The translations under genes and the position numbers were made by a program. Below are positions 8,923 to 21,100 of a DNA stretch of 64,000 nt, in pieces. The stretch comes from an uncultured Pirellula sp. (GTDB lineage: Bacteria > Planctomycetota > Planctomycetia > Pirellulales > Pirellulaceae): assembly GCA_903892355.1 (NCBI GenBank), contig CAITIE010000090.1, positions 1-64,000 on the forward strand, read 5' to 3'. The notes below the pieces were generated by a model. That model was not told where the DNA came from. It worked only from the letters and a program-made list of their open reading frames with translations, and made no database searches. How positions within the stretch are numbered: the stretch's first letter is position 1; every line of letters begins with the position of its first letter.

Positions 8923-10380
8923 CTAAACGATTTCGGGGACGATAAACGGAGCGCGGTACGTTCTGCGCAAGCAAGCGTTTCCACGGTCCGCAAATTCGCC
9001 GATGAAGCGACCTGACTTTGGATCCAGTTCCAGCCACGGGCTCATCACTAATGACGGATTGTCGGGGCCGATACCATGCGCTTGAAGATGATTGTGCATC
9101 TCTTCGATCAAGGGGGACCATCCCGCAAACCCTTGAGCGGCTTCGATGGATTCCCGTAGACGGCGATGTTCGCCGGTTTGGAAGCAGACATTGGCAAAAT
9201 TGCACCAGCCCGTGGAATCATGGCCGATTTGGACCTCTGCATTGAGGATTCGAGGGTCGCGTTTGAGGACAGCGTCGATGAAGTTGGCTTGATGTCCTGC
9301 GCCGCTATTCCCTTTGAACTCCTTGAGGACTTTGCCATCGTTATCGTAGGCGCGAGCCGACCCGCGTTGGCCTTCGAGTCGTCCTCCTTCACCGTATACG
9401 ACATAGCCGCTCGATGGGCCAGGGACCTTTGGTGATTTGTTGTTGTCGGGGGCAGCGGTGAGATTGCTCAAACCGATAACCACCGGCAACCCACCGGTAT
9501 CGAATGCGACGACATGCACATTAGGAGTTTCACCCGCATCATCCCAAACCATTCGTCCGCCACCACCTATAATGCGACGAGGTACTGCGACGGAATCCTG
9601 GAAGACGACGTTGCGCACATCGTCGAGCACATGGACTCCCCAGTTCCCCATTTCACCCGAACCTGTATTCCAATCCCAGTGCCAATCGTAATGCCATGCA
9701 TTGCGGTAAACGGGTTTGTCAGCAGCAGGACCCAGCCACAGATTGAAGTCGACGTCGGGATCCTTGGGGAGGGGTTCGGTTCTCTTCCCTATCGGTCCTC
9801 GGACTCCGTACCGATTCACCCGAACGTGCTTGAGCGCTCCAATCCCCTTCTCCTCGTGGAGGAATTTCTTGATTTGAGCCTGCATGGGATCGGATCGCTG
9901 CTGCGTTCCCACTTGGCAAATACGCGAGTACTTGCGCGCGGCCGCAACCGTCTGTTCACCTTCCCATTGGGTATGCGACAACGGCTTTTCCACGTAGACG
10001 TCCTTCCCAGCTTGCATCGCCCAAATCGCGGCTAGGCAGTGCCAGTGATTGCACGTCGCAACGACCACGGCATCGACATTTGGATCATCGATGAAGGTGC
10101 GTAAATCGACAGCCGATTTTGCCTCTGGAAAGCGTTTCTTCGCTTTGTCTACACGTTTTGGATCGGGATCGCAGACACCGACTACCTTCACTGACGAAAT
10201 TTTTTCAAACGAACCCATTAACTCATTGGCCCGACCTCCGCAACTAAGGAAGGCCAATCGAACTTCATCGTTGGCAGCTACACCGCGCGCCAAAACAGAT
10301 CCCGAGGTTGCACCCAGCACGGCGCCAGCTGCGGTTCCTCGGAGAAAATTGCGTCGACTGAGTGGACTTCGATGGGGCAT
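8923..10380 (-). CDS. secreted Gfo/Idh/MocA family oxidoreductase
   Basis: Start at ATG 10380 (MPHRSPLSRRNFLRGTAAGA), giving a typical twin-arginine signal (SRRNFLRG); the longer frame adds 16 residues in front of it. The NAD(P)-binding Rossmann fold begins at VRLAFLSCGGRANELM and VVGVCDPDPKR. The family motif GKDVYVEKPLSHT carries the catalytic Lys of EKP. The C-terminal domain has the GEMGNWGVHVLDDVR segment common in the planctomycete branch. Tat export of a prefolded, cofactor-loaded sugar oxidoreductase is known for relatives such as glucose-fructose oxidoreductase. It is followed after 16 bases by the mutarotase gene, which suggests a joint role in sugar conversion although the compartments differ. 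Confidence 0.87.
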   Translation of the reverse strand: MPHRSPLSRRNFLRGTAAGAVLGATSGSVLARGVAANDEVRLAFLSCGGRANELMGSFEKISSVKVVGVCDPDPKRVDKAKKRFPEAKSAVDLRTFIDDPNVDAVVVATCNHWHCLAAIWAMQAGKDVYVEKPLSHTQWEGEQTVAAARKYSRICQVGTQQRSDPMQAQIKKFLHEEKGIGALKHVRVNRYGVRGPIGKRTEPLPKDPDVDFNLWLGPAADKPVYRNAWHYDWHWDWNTGSGEMGNWGVHVLDDVRNVVFQDSVAVPRRIIGGGGRMVWDDAGETPNVHVVAFDTGGLPVVIGLSNLTAAPDNNKSPKVPGPSSGYVVYGEGGRLEGQRGSARAYDNDGKVLKEFKGNSGAGHQANFIDAVLKRDPRILNAEVQIGHDSTGWCNFANVCFQTGEHRRLRESIEAAQGFAGWSPLIEEMHNHLQAHGIGPDNPSLVMSPWLELDPKSGRFIGEFADRGNACLRRTYRAPFIVPEIV

Positions 10381-10542
10381 CGGTAAAACCTGCAGCACGT
10401 TGTTTGAAAAAGGAATTGGACGACACAAATTGATGACACAAACGGAGGAAGGAACGTGTTAAGCTACAAAACCCTGGGGGACCAATCCGATGTGCACTCC
10501 AGAGTTTACACAAAATCCATCGGCAATCCCATCGGCAAATCC

Positions 10543-12414
10543 ATGAAGGCCTACCTCCTCCACGTTCTCCTCGCGTCTGTGATCTGCATTCACGGGATGT
10601 GCATTCACGGAACGAACGCGAGATGTGAAGAAATCACTCGTAGTTCTGATGCCCTCAATTTCGATGCCGAGGCCGAAACTTCGGATGGCAATCCACCAAA
10701 CGTGATCGTTTTCATCTCCGACGATCAAGGTTGGGGAGATTTTGGTTTTCAGGGTAACTCGAATTTTGTGACACCAAACATTGATCGATTGGCCAAGGAA
10801 GGTACTGTTTGCACGCGGTTTTACGTATGCCCCGTTTGTGCTCCGACACGGGCGGAGTTCCTCACAGGGCGGTATCATCCCAGGGGAGGAGCCCTCGGTG
10901 TCACGCAAGGGGAGGAGCGACTCGACCTCGATGAAGTAACACTCGCAGATCGTCTCTCACGACGTGGTTATGCAACGGGAGCTTTTGGAAAGTGGCACAA
11001 CGGTTCCCAATACCCTTACCATCCCAATGCGCGTGGCTTCGATGAGTTCTACGGTTTCTGTTCGGGGCACTGGGGAGACTATTTTTCACCACCTTTGGAA
11101 CACAATGGCAATCCCATTCGTGGGAACGGATTTGTCGCGGATGACTTCACCGATCATGCTATCTCCTTCATCAACGAGCATCGTGACCGACCATTCTTTT
11201 GCTACGTTGCATTCAATACCCCCCACACACCCATGCAGGTGCCTGAGGCGTATTTCGATCGCGTGAAGACGCGAGAACTCCAGTTTCGGCATGTCGGGCG
11301 TCAAGGTGAAAAAGAAGACGACGCAATGACACGGGCTGCCATCGCCATGGTCGAGAATATCGATACCAACGTCGGACGAGTCCTGGACCATCTCGATCAA
11401 CTGGAACTCACCAATCAAACGATCGTATTCTATTTCAATGACAATGGACCTAATAGTTTCCGTTGGAATGCCGGAATGAAGGGGCGGAAAGGTAGCACGG
11501 ACGAAGGAGGTGTGCGTTCTCCGCTTCTCGCTCGATGGCCTGGCGTGATACCATCACAGCGAACGCTGGAACAGCTTTCGGGAGCTATCGACTTGGTGCC
11601 TACCATTTGCGATTGGATCGGTGATCCAATGGTGAGCCCCTCCACTTCAGGAAAGCCATTGGATGGAATCAGTTTGGCCAGCTTGCTGACCGATCCATCC
11701 CAGCCGACGATCGAGCGTTCGCTGTTTACTCAATGGGGTGGTAAAATTGCGATGCGTCACGAACGATTTCTTTTCGACGCTAACGGTGGATTGTTTGATC
11801 TGTACGACGATCCCACCCAAAGTCGAGATCTTCGAGAGCGGTTGCCTGAAAAAGCGGAGTTGATGCAGCGGTCCATTGCAACATGGAAACGCGATGTCTT
11901 GGATCCCGGACCCTCCGATCGGCCATTTTTGGTGGGGCATCCCAAGCGTCAACGGACCGAATTGCCGGCGCAGGACGGCAAGTGCTCCGGCCCCTCCGTC
12001 CGGCGCAGCAACACCGCTCCGAATTGCTCGTACTTCAGCGGTATGACCTCTAGGGACGACGAAGTTTTTTGGAAAATCCAGACGCTTCAGGAGGGACTTT
12101 ACGACGTTGTGATTCAGTACACTGCACCGGAAAATGCAATCGGTGTTGAAGTCGAATGCGATGCTGGAAGAGTCAAAACCAAGAGGGCCATCAAGAATGC
12201 GTTCACTTCGCTCAAATATGGTGACGAACACGATCGAGTGCCTCGTCAGACCGAGTCCTTGATGAAAGAGTTCAAGTCAATGAGCTTGGGACAGATCTCG
12301 CTAGAGGCGGAAACGATGACCGTGCGTTTACGGCTGGTTGACGCTTTGAAAGCGTCGCTCCAAGATGCCTCGAGCGGGTTGGAAATTCGTGCCATCGAAT
12401 TGATTCGGCAATGA
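10543..12414 (+). CDS. secreted sulfatase 1 (type I, formylglycine-dependent)
   Basis: Hydrolyses a sulfate ester, presumably on a polysaccharide, outside the cytoplasm. The start at 10543 gives the signal peptide MKAYLLHVLLASVICIHG; the upstream 29 residues of the longest frame do not look secretory. The metal-binding SDDQGWGDFGFQ and the maturation motif CAPTR (Cys99, the residue converted to formylglycine) followed by AEFLTGRYHPR are intact. FGKWHNG and FNDNGPN supply further active-site residues. At 623 residues it is longer than a minimal sulfatase; residues ~460-620 form an extra C-terminal domain with a beta-rich look. It is the first of three plus-strand sulfatases. Confidence 0.88.
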   Translation: MKAYLLHVLLASVICIHGMCIHGTNARCEEITRSSDALNFDAEAETSDGNPPNVIVFISDDQGWGDFGFQGNSNFVTPNIDRLAKEGTVCTRFYVCPVCAPTRAEFLTGRYHPRGGALGVTQGEERLDLDEVTLADRLSRRGYATGAFGKWHNGSQYPYHPNARGFDEFYGFCSGHWGDYFSPPLEHNGNPIRGNGFVADDFTDHAISFINEHRDRPFFCYVAFNTPHTPMQVPEAYFDRVKTRELQFRHVGRQGEKEDDAMTRAAIAMVENIDTNVGRVLDHLDQLELTNQTIVFYFNDNGPNSFRWNAGMKGRKGSTDEGGVRSPLLARWPGVIPSQRTLEQLSGAIDLVPTICDWIGDPMVSPSTSGKPLDGISLASLLTDPSQPTIERSLFTQWGGKIAMRHERFLFDANGGLFDLYDDPTQSRDLRERLPEKAELMQRSIATWKRDVLDPGPSDRPFLVGHPKRQRTELPAQDGKCSGPSVRRSNTAPNCSYFSGMTSRDDEVFWKIQTLQEGLYDVVIQYTAPENAIGVEVECDAGRVKTKRAIKNAFTSLKYGDEHDRVPRQTESLMKEFKSMSLGQISLEAETMTVRLRLVDALKASLQDASSGLEIRAIELIRQ

Positions 12415-12517
12415 AAATGTACCAAAAGAGGTTGGCATCCTGTGAGTAGAGCATGCCAATGTACGAGGACTGCCGGGTGGTTCAGCAAACGGGTAATGGA
12501 GCAATCAGAGGGATATT

Positions 12518-13894
12518 ATGAATACTGTTCATCGCACCAACAATTCGTGGTCCACCGTTTGGGGGTGTTTCATCCTGATGATGGTTGGGGCCCGCGCTCT
12601 CGTGGGAGCTGATTCGAAGCCCAATGTTCTGTTCATCGTTGGGGACGATATGGGGTATGCCGATGTAGGGTTCCACGGATGCGCCGATATCCCCACACCC
12701 AATCTCGACGCGCTCGCGTCCGGGGGAGTCCGCTGCACCAACGGCTATGTGTCCGGGCCATACTGCTCACCGACCCGAGCCGCCTTGCTCACAGGAAGGT
12801 ACCAAACACGGTTTGGGCATGAGTTCAATCCGAGCGCGGATCCCCATGGATTGCCTGTCTCAGAAACCACCCTCGCCGACCGATTGAAACAAGCCGGGTA
12901 CATGACCGCATTGGTTGGCAAATGGCATCTCGGTAATCAGCCTCGAAAGCATCCTCAAGCCCGTGGCTTTGACGAGTTTTTCGGATTCCTGGGTGGATCC
13001 CACAGTTATTTTGAAACCAACGGGATGCTTCGAGGCAAAACTCCCATTTCGGAGATGGAGTATACGACCGATGCATTTGCGAACGAAGCCGTTTCCTTCA
13101 TCGATCGAAATCAGGATCGGCCATGGTTTCTGTACCTTGCCTTCAACGCAGTGCATACCCCTATGCACGCCACTGAAAATCGATTGAAACGGTTTGCTCA
13201 CATTGTGGATCCGCAGCGCCGTAAATATGCAGCGATGATGGTTGCGATGGATGAGGCGATTGGCAACGTGATGCAAGCCTTGAAGAAGACCGAACAATGG
13301 GAGAAAACATTTGTTGCATTCATTAGCGACAATGGAGGCCCGATGATGAAAGGGGTTACGGTTAACGGATCCAACAACGCGCCACTACGCGGTAGCAAAC
13401 GAACGACTCTCGAAGGTGGCGTTCGAGTCCCGTTTTTAGTGTCATGGCCCGGAAAAATCACACCAGGGGTATTCGAAAAACCAGTAATCCAAATCGATTT
13501 GCATGCGACGGCGCTCCAAGTTACTCAGACGCCGGTCTCCAAGCCCTCGAACCTCGACGGAGTCGACTTGCTCCCGTACCTCACTGGTCGCGACTCGGGG
13601 GAACCTCACGAATCGCTGTACTGGCGCTTTGGAAAGCAAATGGCGATCCGTAGCGGCGACTGGAAGCTAGTTCGCTACGATACGACAGCCGATGGTAACG
13701 ACCAACCGGAAATCAGTGCAATGAAACTATACAACTTGGTGAACGATATCCATGAAGATCAAGATTTGGCATCGGAGATGCCGGCGAAAGTAGAGGAATT
13801 GAAATCCAAATGGGACCGCTGGAATGAGTCCAACGTCGATCCGCTCTGGGGTGGAAACGGCAAAGCACAGACCAAAGAAAGCGCGGGATCATGA
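12518..13894 (+). CDS. secreted sulfatase 2 (type I)
   Basis: 458 residues with an N-terminal signal ([17 protein letters not shown]). It shows the metal site [14 protein letters not shown], the formylglycine motif CSPTR (Cys83) with [20 protein letters not shown] and FISDNGGP, plus the downstream Lys of the active site in [12 protein letters not shown]. This is a complete arylsulfatase-A-like enzyme of normal length. Its stop overlaps the ATG frame of sulfatase 3 by four bases (ATGA), so the two are probably translationally coupled, and 103 bases separate it from sulfatase 1. The substrate cannot be told from sequence. Confidence 0.88.
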   Translation: MNTVHRTNNSWSTVWGCFILMMVGARALVGADSKPNVLFIVGDDMGYADVGFHGCADIPTPNLDALASGGVRCTNGYVSGPYCSPTRAALLTGRYQTRFGHEFNPSADPHGLPVSETTLADRLKQAGYMTALVGKWHLGNQPRKHPQARGFDEFFGFLGGSHSYFETNGMLRGKTPISEMEYTTDAFANEAVSFIDRNQDRPWFLYLAFNAVHTPMHATENRLKRFAHIVDPQRRKYAAMMVAMDEAIGNVMQALKKTEQWEKTFVAFISDNGGPMMKGVTVNGSNNAPLRGSKRTTLEGGVRVPFLVSWPGKITPGVFEKPVIQIDLHATALQVTQTPVSKPSNLDGVDLLPYLTGRDSGEPHESLYWRFGKQMAIRSGDWKLVRYDTTADGNDQPEISAMKLYNLVNDIHEDQDLASEMPAKVEELKSKWDRWNESNVDPLWGGNGKAQTKESAGS

Positions 13895-15582
13895 TCGATT
13901 CGAACCGCAGGAAACTCGCAATCCCAGCGATGCTTATGAAACTTGGCTATCGGTACGGCATAACCAAAGGGGGACAACCCGCGGCTTTGTCTAGTTCCCA
14001 CTGCTTCACCACGGAACACATCACACGTCAGCAGCGACCATTGTCGCTGCTGATGGTCTGTGCGTTTCTGGTGTGTAGCTTGTCGATCAAGGGGTATTCT
14101 TGGGAAACACCATTGCCAGTAGATGTTCCGACAGTCGCCGCACGAAAAACGATCGAGGCACCGCGACCAAACATAGTGATACTGTATGCGGATGACATGG
14201 GGTATGGAGATCTCGGTGTTCAAAATCCGGATTCGAAAATTCCAACACCCAATTTGGATCGATTGGCAAAAGAAGGAACTCGTTTCACCGATGCGCATAG
14301 CTCGTCGGGGGTATGCACTCCGAGTCGCTATGCGATGCTTACGGGCAGATACCATTGGCGTAAATTTCATGGGATTGTCAACTCGTTTGATCCTCCTGTC
14401 CTCGATCCGGAAAGGACCACGTTGGCGGAATTGGTCCGAGCGCAGGGGTACAATACGGCATGCATCGGCAAGTGGCATCTGGGTTGGGAATGGTCAGCAA
14501 TCCAACGAACTTCGGGCAAGCCAGCCAATGCAAAATTGGGATACTCCGCTGACGCCTTTGATTGGAGCAAGCCGATCCCAGGAGGGCCGCTGTCCCACGG
14601 ATTTGATGATTACTTCGGTGACGATGTTCCGAATTTCCCGCCGTATGCATGGTTTGAAAACGATCGCGTAATCACGGAACCCACGGTGCAGTTGGTCAAT
14701 GAATCGCCTACCGCAGAAGGTGGTTGGGAAACCAGACCTGGCCCCTCTGTCAAGGATTGGGACTTTTGGGCAGTGATGCCAAAGCTGACGGATCGTGCAG
14801 TCGAATGGATCGAGGATCAGAGCGCCGAGAAGCCGTTTTTTCTGTACTTCCCTTTCACTTCGCCCCACGCTCCGATCATTCCTACCGAGGAATTTCGCGG
14901 TCGTTCCAAAGCCAATGGATATGGCGATTTCATGGTGCAAACCGATGATGCAGTCGGACGGGTACTTCGAGCTCTCGATGAAAAGGGATTCACGGACAAT
15001 ACACTGGTCATTTTTTCCTCCGACAATGGTCCCGAGCAGTATGCGTATGCTCGTCTCAATAAATTTGATCATCGGAGCATGGGGCCTCTGCGTGGACTCA
15101 AAAGGGATCTCTACGAAGGTGGTCATCGAGTGCCATGCATCGTCCGTTGGCCTGGACATGTTCCCAAGGAGCGGGTGTGCGATGATCTGATCAGTCAGAT
15201 CGATTGGTATGCTACGATCGCAGCGTTGTTGCAAGTGGAAATACCCGATGGCAATGCGGAGGACAGCTTCAACCAATGGCCGTTGCTCTCCGGTACTGGC
15301 CCCGGTGCGCGAACATCGGTGGTTCATAATACGAACGTCAATGGCTACGCGATTCGGCATGGGGACTGGGTGCTCATCGAAGCCAAATCGGGAGCCGTCA
15401 CCAAGGTGCCAGAGTGGTTTGAATCGAAGTTCGGATATTCGCCCAATGCCTACGACGGCGAGCTGTACAACCTGAAGCAGGATCTTGCCCAAAAGATTAA
15501 TCTTTACGGTGAGTTCCCAGAGCGCGTGCAAGAACTGTCGACACTCTTAAAAACGATTCGCACCTCGGGCACGCCGCGTTAG
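13891..15582 (+). CDS. secreted sulfatase 3 (type I)
   Basis: Motifs are complete: [17 protein letters not shown] (Cys142 counted from 13891) with [31 protein letters not shown] and [15 protein letters not shown]. The start is uncertain. ATG 13891 overlaps the stop of sulfatase 2, but it puts about 45 non-secretory residues before the hydrophobic stretch [18 protein letters not shown]. The in-frame ATG at 14053 would start directly at a short signal peptide. A perfect 10-bp inverted repeat (14029-14052) sits immediately before that ATG. I keep the longer frame because of the ATGA junction. Confidence 0.85.
   Translation: MIDSNRRKLAIPAMLMKLGYRYGITKGGQPAALSSSHCFTTEHITRQQRPLSLLMVCAFLVCSLSIKGYSWETPLPVDVPTVAARKTIEAPRPNIVILYADDMGYGDLGVQNPDSKIPTPNLDRLAKEGTRFTDAHSSSGVCTPSRYAMLTGRYHWRKFHGIVNSFDPPVLDPERTTLAELVRAQGYNTACIGKWHLGWEWSAIQRTSGKPANAKLGYSADAFDWSKPIPGGPLSHGFDDYFGDDVPNFPPYAWFENDRVITEPTVQLVNESPTAEGGWETRPGPSVKDWDFWAVMPKLTDRAVEWIEDQSAEKPFFLYFPFTSPHAPIIPTEEFRGRSKANGYGDFMVQTDDAVGRVLRALDEKGFTDNTLVIFSSDNGPEQYAYARLNKFDHRSMGPLRGLKRDLYEGGHRVPCIVRWPGHVPKERVCDDLISQIDWYATIAALLQVEIPDGNAEDSFNQWPLLSGTGPGARTSVVHNTNVNGYAIRHGDWVLIEAKSGAVTKVPEWFESKFGYSPNAYDGELYNLKQDLAQKINLYGEFPERVQELSTLLKTIRTSGTPR
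14029..14052 (+). promoter_or_regulatory. perfect hairpin inside the 5' part of sulfatase 3
   Basis: CAGCAGCGAC, a 4-base loop CATT, then GTCGCTGCTG: arms of 10 bp without mismatch, ending on the base before an in-frame ATG (14053). If translation starts at 14053 the hairpin would cover the ribosome-binding region; if it starts at 13891 it is inside the coding sequence. There is no following T-run, so a terminator is unlikely. Confidence 0.4.
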
Positions 15583-15712
15583 GCTGCCTGAGTTAGTCTG
15601 TCGTTCGTTTAACTCTTCCACGTTCCATCAATACGAACTGTGATTGCGGTCGAATCGTATGGATGCGCCTGTTCTTATGCGCCCGTTCTTATGCGTCTGT
15701 TGTATTGCGACG

Positions 15713-17440
15713 CTACTGTTCTCCATCAGTTGATTGCTCTGAGCTATTCGCATCGGATCGGTATCGTCCAAACCACAGGAATAATGCGCTCATCAAGAGG
15801 TAGCCGATCGCGATCGGAGTTGCTTGGAAGAGATACGAGCCCGCTGGGGGAGTCGACGTTGGAAAGAGAAAGTCGACGATGTTTCCTTGCAATTGGAACG
15901 CATGCGTCAAACCTACTGCGGCAAAGATCGCGGCCAGCAGAGACCAACCGGATGCTGCGTAAAACTTGCGATCGATTAGCGAAGCCGCGATCGAGGCGAG
16001 GAACATGCAGGTGAAGATATAGCCTCGCTCAAGCGACAAAAGGCCATGCAGCAAAAATCCATTCACTTCCGCTTGCGGATTGGCGGTTAGAATCGTCTGC
16101 ATGGTGTTTCCTCCGTGGGCGAGGAAATCGCTTTCGGACGTCTTGGTGAAATCAAAAGCGCTCATAAAGGCTCCTTGGACGACGGTTTGGCCCCAGGCAG
16201 CAATCGCAGGAAAAAGCCCAATCGCCACGGCCGGAGCATGCTCGGCCGGCGTCGCTGTGAACGCTTGTGCGGTGATCACGATACCGATCCAAAGAACGAT
16301 TGCCACACCCGATTCGATTGGAATCAGGCTTTGGATCACCGCTACCGTCCCCGTGCAGCAGATCAACGTGATCACCAATCCGTTGAGGGTTGAATAACCC
16401 GCCCGAGCGCCGAGCGCTTTCCAGCCGGGGTGGCCGATGTAGATGGTTGTCGGAAAGCAACTCCCGAAGAGAGCAGCGCTCATCGTCCCAATCCCATTCG
16501 CAGCGAGGCTTGGGGCTGTCGGAAAGCGATCTCCTGCAGCTTCGGCGGATTCGATGTTTTGAAGGCTTCCGATCAGATTGAACAGTCCCATCGGAATGAT
16601 TACCGAAAGATGGACTAGCCAGGTCCCGGGCTGTTGAAGGGTCTGCCATAGCTCACTCCCGTAAAAGTGTGGCAGGGACCATTGCGTCGTTGCGATCGCG
16701 TTTTTCACATTGGCAATGCTCATCGTGGAGTTCATGATCCACGATGGAGCGCTGGGCCATAACCCTTGGGCAACGGTAAGGAGCCAAGCGACGACGGTTC
16801 CCGAGATTACCGCGATCAATCCGCCTGGCAAGTGCCACGGGAATTTGGAATGGCTGAAGTAGACGATTAGCACAATTCCGAGAGGAAGCATCGCTAGGAG
16901 CGGTTTTTGGAAGATCTGCAACGCGAAGGTCATCGAGATAAATCCGATCGCGATCCCCGCTAACGTAGAAAGCAAGGCTGCGCGCGGCGTGCAACGCCGA
17001 ATCGGTTCCGCGATAAACGCCCCGAGGAATTCGATCACACCCGATCCGACACAGGCGACCAGTCCCATCTGCCATGCTAAATTCGCCGCCTCTGTGGAAC
17101 TCGCACCTCGCTCGACGGCTTGGCGGTATACCGGTCCCATGACGAAGAACACATAGACCAACAACGAGGGCGTGTTGATGCCGTAAGGCAACGCAGTAAC
17201 ATCGCTACGGTTGGTTTTTTTCGCCAACTGGTGCGCTTGCCAAGCGTAAAAAAGATTTCCCAGCACGATGCTGATGGCGGCCCCTGGGAGTATGCGTTGG
17301 TAAAGCAACTGACTCGCCTCCCCAGCCATACCGCATTGCGTTGAGCAGAGGGTCACAATCAGTAGCAACTGGACGAGGTTGTCGATGAACAGTCCGAAGA
17401 ATCCATCAAGGTCTCGCCGGACAAATAGTGGATAGCTCAT
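15713..17440 (-). CDS. NCS2 family (xanthine/uracil-type) permease
   Basis: An integral membrane transporter of 575 residues with about 12-14 hydrophobic segments across the length. The segment [26 protein letters not shown] is typical of the AzgA-like/NCS2 permease group, and later segments ([42 protein letters not shown]) match the second half of that fold. Members take up nucleobases such as xanthine, adenine or uracil with protons; this planctomycete branch is not characterised, so the substrate is open. It is transcribed towards the sulfatase genes, with 130 bases between the converging ends. Confidence 0.8.
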   Translation of the reverse strand: MSYPLFVRRDLDGFFGLFIDNLVQLLLIVTLCSTQCGMAGEASQLLYQRILPGAAISIVLGNLFYAWQAHQLAKKTNRSDVTALPYGINTPSLLVYVFFVMGPVYRQAVERGASSTEAANLAWQMGLVACVGSGVIEFLGAFIAEPIRRCTPRAALLSTLAGIAIGFISMTFALQIFQKPLLAMLPLGIVLIVYFSHSKFPWHLPGGLIAVISGTVVAWLLTVAQGLWPSAPSWIMNSTMSIANVKNAIATTQWSLPHFYGSELWQTLQQPGTWLVHLSVIIPMGLFNLIGSLQNIESAEAAGDRFPTAPSLAANGIGTMSAALFGSCFPTTIYIGHPGWKALGARAGYSTLNGLVITLICCTGTVAVIQSLIPIESGVAIVLWIGIVITAQAFTATPAEHAPAVAIGLFPAIAAWGQTVVQGAFMSAFDFTKTSESDFLAHGGNTMQTILTANPQAEVNGFLLHGLLSLERGYIFTCMFLASIAASLIDRKFYAASGWSLLAAIFAAVGLTHAFQLQGNIVDFLFPTSTPPAGSYLFQATPIAIGYLLMSALFLWFGRYRSDANSSEQSTDGEQ

Positions 17441-18142
17441 GAGTGCATGCGGGAGTCGTTAGTAGGAGTAGACCAGCGAAGGGAATACGATGCTTAGGGA
17501 AGCCATTCGTAGGAATCCAATTTGGTGCTGGTTTGCGTGTTGGGAGAATGGGGTAGCTCGACGGATTTTTGCCTAAGAGAGGGTTTCCCATCGGCAAGCA
17601 TGGTCGTTCCCGTCGGCATAGAAAATGCACGTATCGGAGGTAGTTTAGCGAGAGGATCGCTGCTGCTGGTGCCCAGTGCGCTAGAAACTTTGGGTTTGGG
17701 AAATGCCTAAGAGAATCCGTGGGTCGGAACGTGGCCGAGTGGTGGGAGGGGCGGGGTTGGTAGATGCGAGCACGATGAAAAACGGCGAAACCACGACCAT
17801 ATCGCTCCGAGGCTGATCCGCGGGAGCAACTGCCGGAAGGGGGTTCCCCGGTTTTTCGTTTGGAATCGCTGCAAAACGGACGAGCAGAGTACTCATTGGA
17901 TAGAAAATGACTAGCTCGGTATACTAGAATTGGTGGTGACCCGAACGAAAACAAAGATTTGAGTGCTATCGATTACCCCCTTTCCCGACCGTCCACCCAT
18001 TCCTTGGAATGCAGTCCTGGGCCGCGTGTTAAAAAATTCCCGCCCGTGACGCGGCGCTGATCACTCAAGCGATGATGGTTGCTCCGGCCCGCTCGCGAAC
18101 AGGTCGAATCATTCCACCACCCTAAGGTCCTTTGGAGACTTG
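17441..18142. other. intergenic region between divergent genes, no gene seen
   Basis: About 700 bases separate the start of the permease gene (minus) from the DUF1549/1553 gene (plus). Only short overlapping ORFs without family features or convincing ribosome-binding sites are present. No tRNA, repeat or clear terminator was recognised. The length would allow two divergent promoters, but none could be assigned by eye. Confidence 0.5.
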
Positions 18143-21100
18143 ATGCTTCCCAAAATCCAAGTTGTCTTCGTCAGCGCCTTTTTGAGCTTGCTGACTCGCC
18201 CCCTCCCAGCCGAGGATCTCTTCGACGATCGCGTCGCGCCACTACTCGAGCGACGGTGTTTGAATTGCCATAACGATACGCAACGAGAAGGTGGCTGGTC
18301 GTTGCAAACGGCATCATCAGCATTCGAAGATGGCTATATCCAAGCTGGCAACGCTGCCTCAAGCCACTTGATCGACCAGATCGTTACCATCAATGGCAAA
18401 GCAGAAATGCCCAAGGATGGGACCCCACTGACCGACGAAGAAGTGAATTGGATTCGGGAGTGGATCCAAGCAGGAGCCAAGTGGCCCGAGAACCGTAACC
18501 TGGAAGCCGCTCGGGTACGAAATTTTGACTGGTGGTCCTTCCAAAATCCAACGCTGCCGATAGTCCCGTCGATCGAAGATCCGTGGATTCGAACACCCGT
18601 CGATGCATTCATCCTCCATCGCCTGAAGGAACAGGGGCTCACGCACTCTCCGGATGCCGACCGCCGAACTTTGATCCGACGTGTAACGTTCGATCTCCTC
18701 GGTTTACCTCCCACCCCCGAAGAAACCGAATCCTTTGTCAACGATCCCGACCCACTCGCTTATGAAAAGCTCGTGGAGCGACTCCTCGAATCCAAGCATT
18801 ACGGAGAACGCTGGGCGCGGCATTGGCTTGATATCGTCAAGTATGCAGACACCTGCGGCTACGACAAAGATAAACTGCGCAACAACGCGTGGCCGTATCG
18901 CGACTACGTTATCCGCTCGTTCAACAACGACAAACTTTACTCCCGATTCGTCCAAGAGCAAATCGCTGGGGATGAGTTGTTCCCGGGTGATCCCGATGGC
19001 ATCCTTGGACTCGGCTTTATCGCCGCTGGCCCCTGGGATTTCATCGGCCATGTCGAAGTTCCCGAAACCAAGATCGATGGCAAGGTTGCTCGTAACCTCG
19101 ATCGGGACGACATGGTAAGCAATACGATCAATACCTTTTGCAGTCTTACCATCCAATGCGCTCGATGCCATAATCACAAATTCGACCCGTTTACCCAAGA
19201 GCATTACTACGGGCTCCAGGGTGTCTTCGCCGCAGTGGATCGCGCAGACCGGCCTTACGATACGAATCCCGAAATCGAGGCGCAACGTAAAGAATTGGAT
19301 TCCAAACTGGCCCAAATCCGCTCCGAGTTAGCAACGCTTGAGAAAGAAATCGAAACTGAGGCAGGACCGCAATTCAAAGAGTATCGCGAACTCATCGCGT
19401 CGATCCGCGCCAAGCAAGTGGTCACGAAGGATCCAGAGTTCGGTTATCACAGCGCAATCTCAGCCTCCGGAGATGATGCCAAATGGGTCGAGGTCGACTT
19501 GGAATCGCCCGCTAACGTTTCCACGGTGGTCCTGCACCCATGCCATGATGAGTTCGCAGGCATTGGCTCCGGATTCGGTTTTCCACGTCGGTTCAAGGTT
19601 GAAGGAGCTACGAAGTCTACAGACGCCGCGGAGAGTTCCACTTGGATCGTCTTAGCGGACTTCAGCCAATCCGATTACAGCAATCCCGGACTCAATCCCG
19701 TCGAGATCGCTTGCGACGGCAGGATACTGGAACGCATTCGCGTGACCGCAACCTCGTTAGCACCACGGCAATCCGATTTCATTTTCGCTCTCGCGGAAAT
19801 CGAAGTACGCGGTAAAACCAGCGGGGAAACCAGCGGGGAAACCGAGTCTGTCAATCTCGCGTTGCAGGGCAAGATTCATGCACTCGATTCGATCGAAGGT
19901 CCGCCGCGTTGGGGACAAAGAAATCTGATCGATGGCAAGTGGGCAAAAGGAGGCGATCGCTCGCTCGACCAACAACTGGCCGACGCAACAACCAAGCTCG
20001 ATGCGATCCGTGCTACCGTAGAAACTCCAACGCGAGTCACGAAGCGTTCGGAACTGCAGAAGACGATCGAAAGCACCGAGAAGAGTCTGAAATCCTTACC
20101 ACCGGGCGCTATGGTCTACGCGGCAGCAACTCATTTCGCACAGCAAGGAAATTTTAAAGCCACGCAAGGCAAACCTCGACCGATCCATGTACTCATCCGA
20201 GGTGAAGTTGAGAAACCGGGTGAACCCGCATTGCCCGGCTTATTGCCGCTGGATGAAACCACACCGTGGCGGCTCGAAAGCCATCTGTCGGAATCCCAAT
20301 CCCGTGCGCAACTCGCTCGTTGGTTAACGCAACCAGACCACCCGTTGGTTTGGCGATCGATCGTGAATCGAATTTGGCAGTACCACTTTGGCCAAGGCAT
20401 CGTGTCGACGCCGAACGACTTTGGTCGGATGGGGGCGTTGCCCAGTCACCCTGAGTTGCTCGACTGGCTCGCTTGCCAATTTCGCGATGGAGGAGAATCG
20501 ATGCAACGTGAATCGTTCAAGTCTCTGCATCGATTGCTCGTTACCAGCAGCGTTTATCGCCAATCGTCGGCCAACAACGACACACTGGCTCAAATCGACG
20601 GAGGCAATCAGTACCTATGGCGCATGAACCGTCGCCGGTTGGAAGCCGAAGAGATTCGCGATTCGATCTTGTCCGCCAGTGGAGCTTTGAATCCGGCCAT
20701 GGGAGGGCCTGGGTACTATCTTTTTGAGTTAGAGCACCCGGAACACTCACCCCACTACGAATATCACAAATTCGATCCGTCCAATGCTACGTCGCACCGC
20801 CGCAGTATTTATAGCTTCATCGTTCGGTCACAGCCCAACCCATGGATGACCACGCTCGATTGTGCCGACTCCTCGCAGAGCACACCGCGCAGGAATGAAA
20901 CCTTGACATCCCTTCAAGCCCTATCATTGCTCAATAATCGATTTAGTCTCGTCATGGCCGAGCGGTTCGCAAGCCGGATCGAGAGCGAAGCCAGCACGCG
21001 CGATGAGCAAGTCTCTCGAGCCATGCAATTGATAGCGCAGCGCGATCCTACGCCCGAGGAAGCCAAGGAATTTTCTGCGTTTACCGAACGGTATGGCTTG

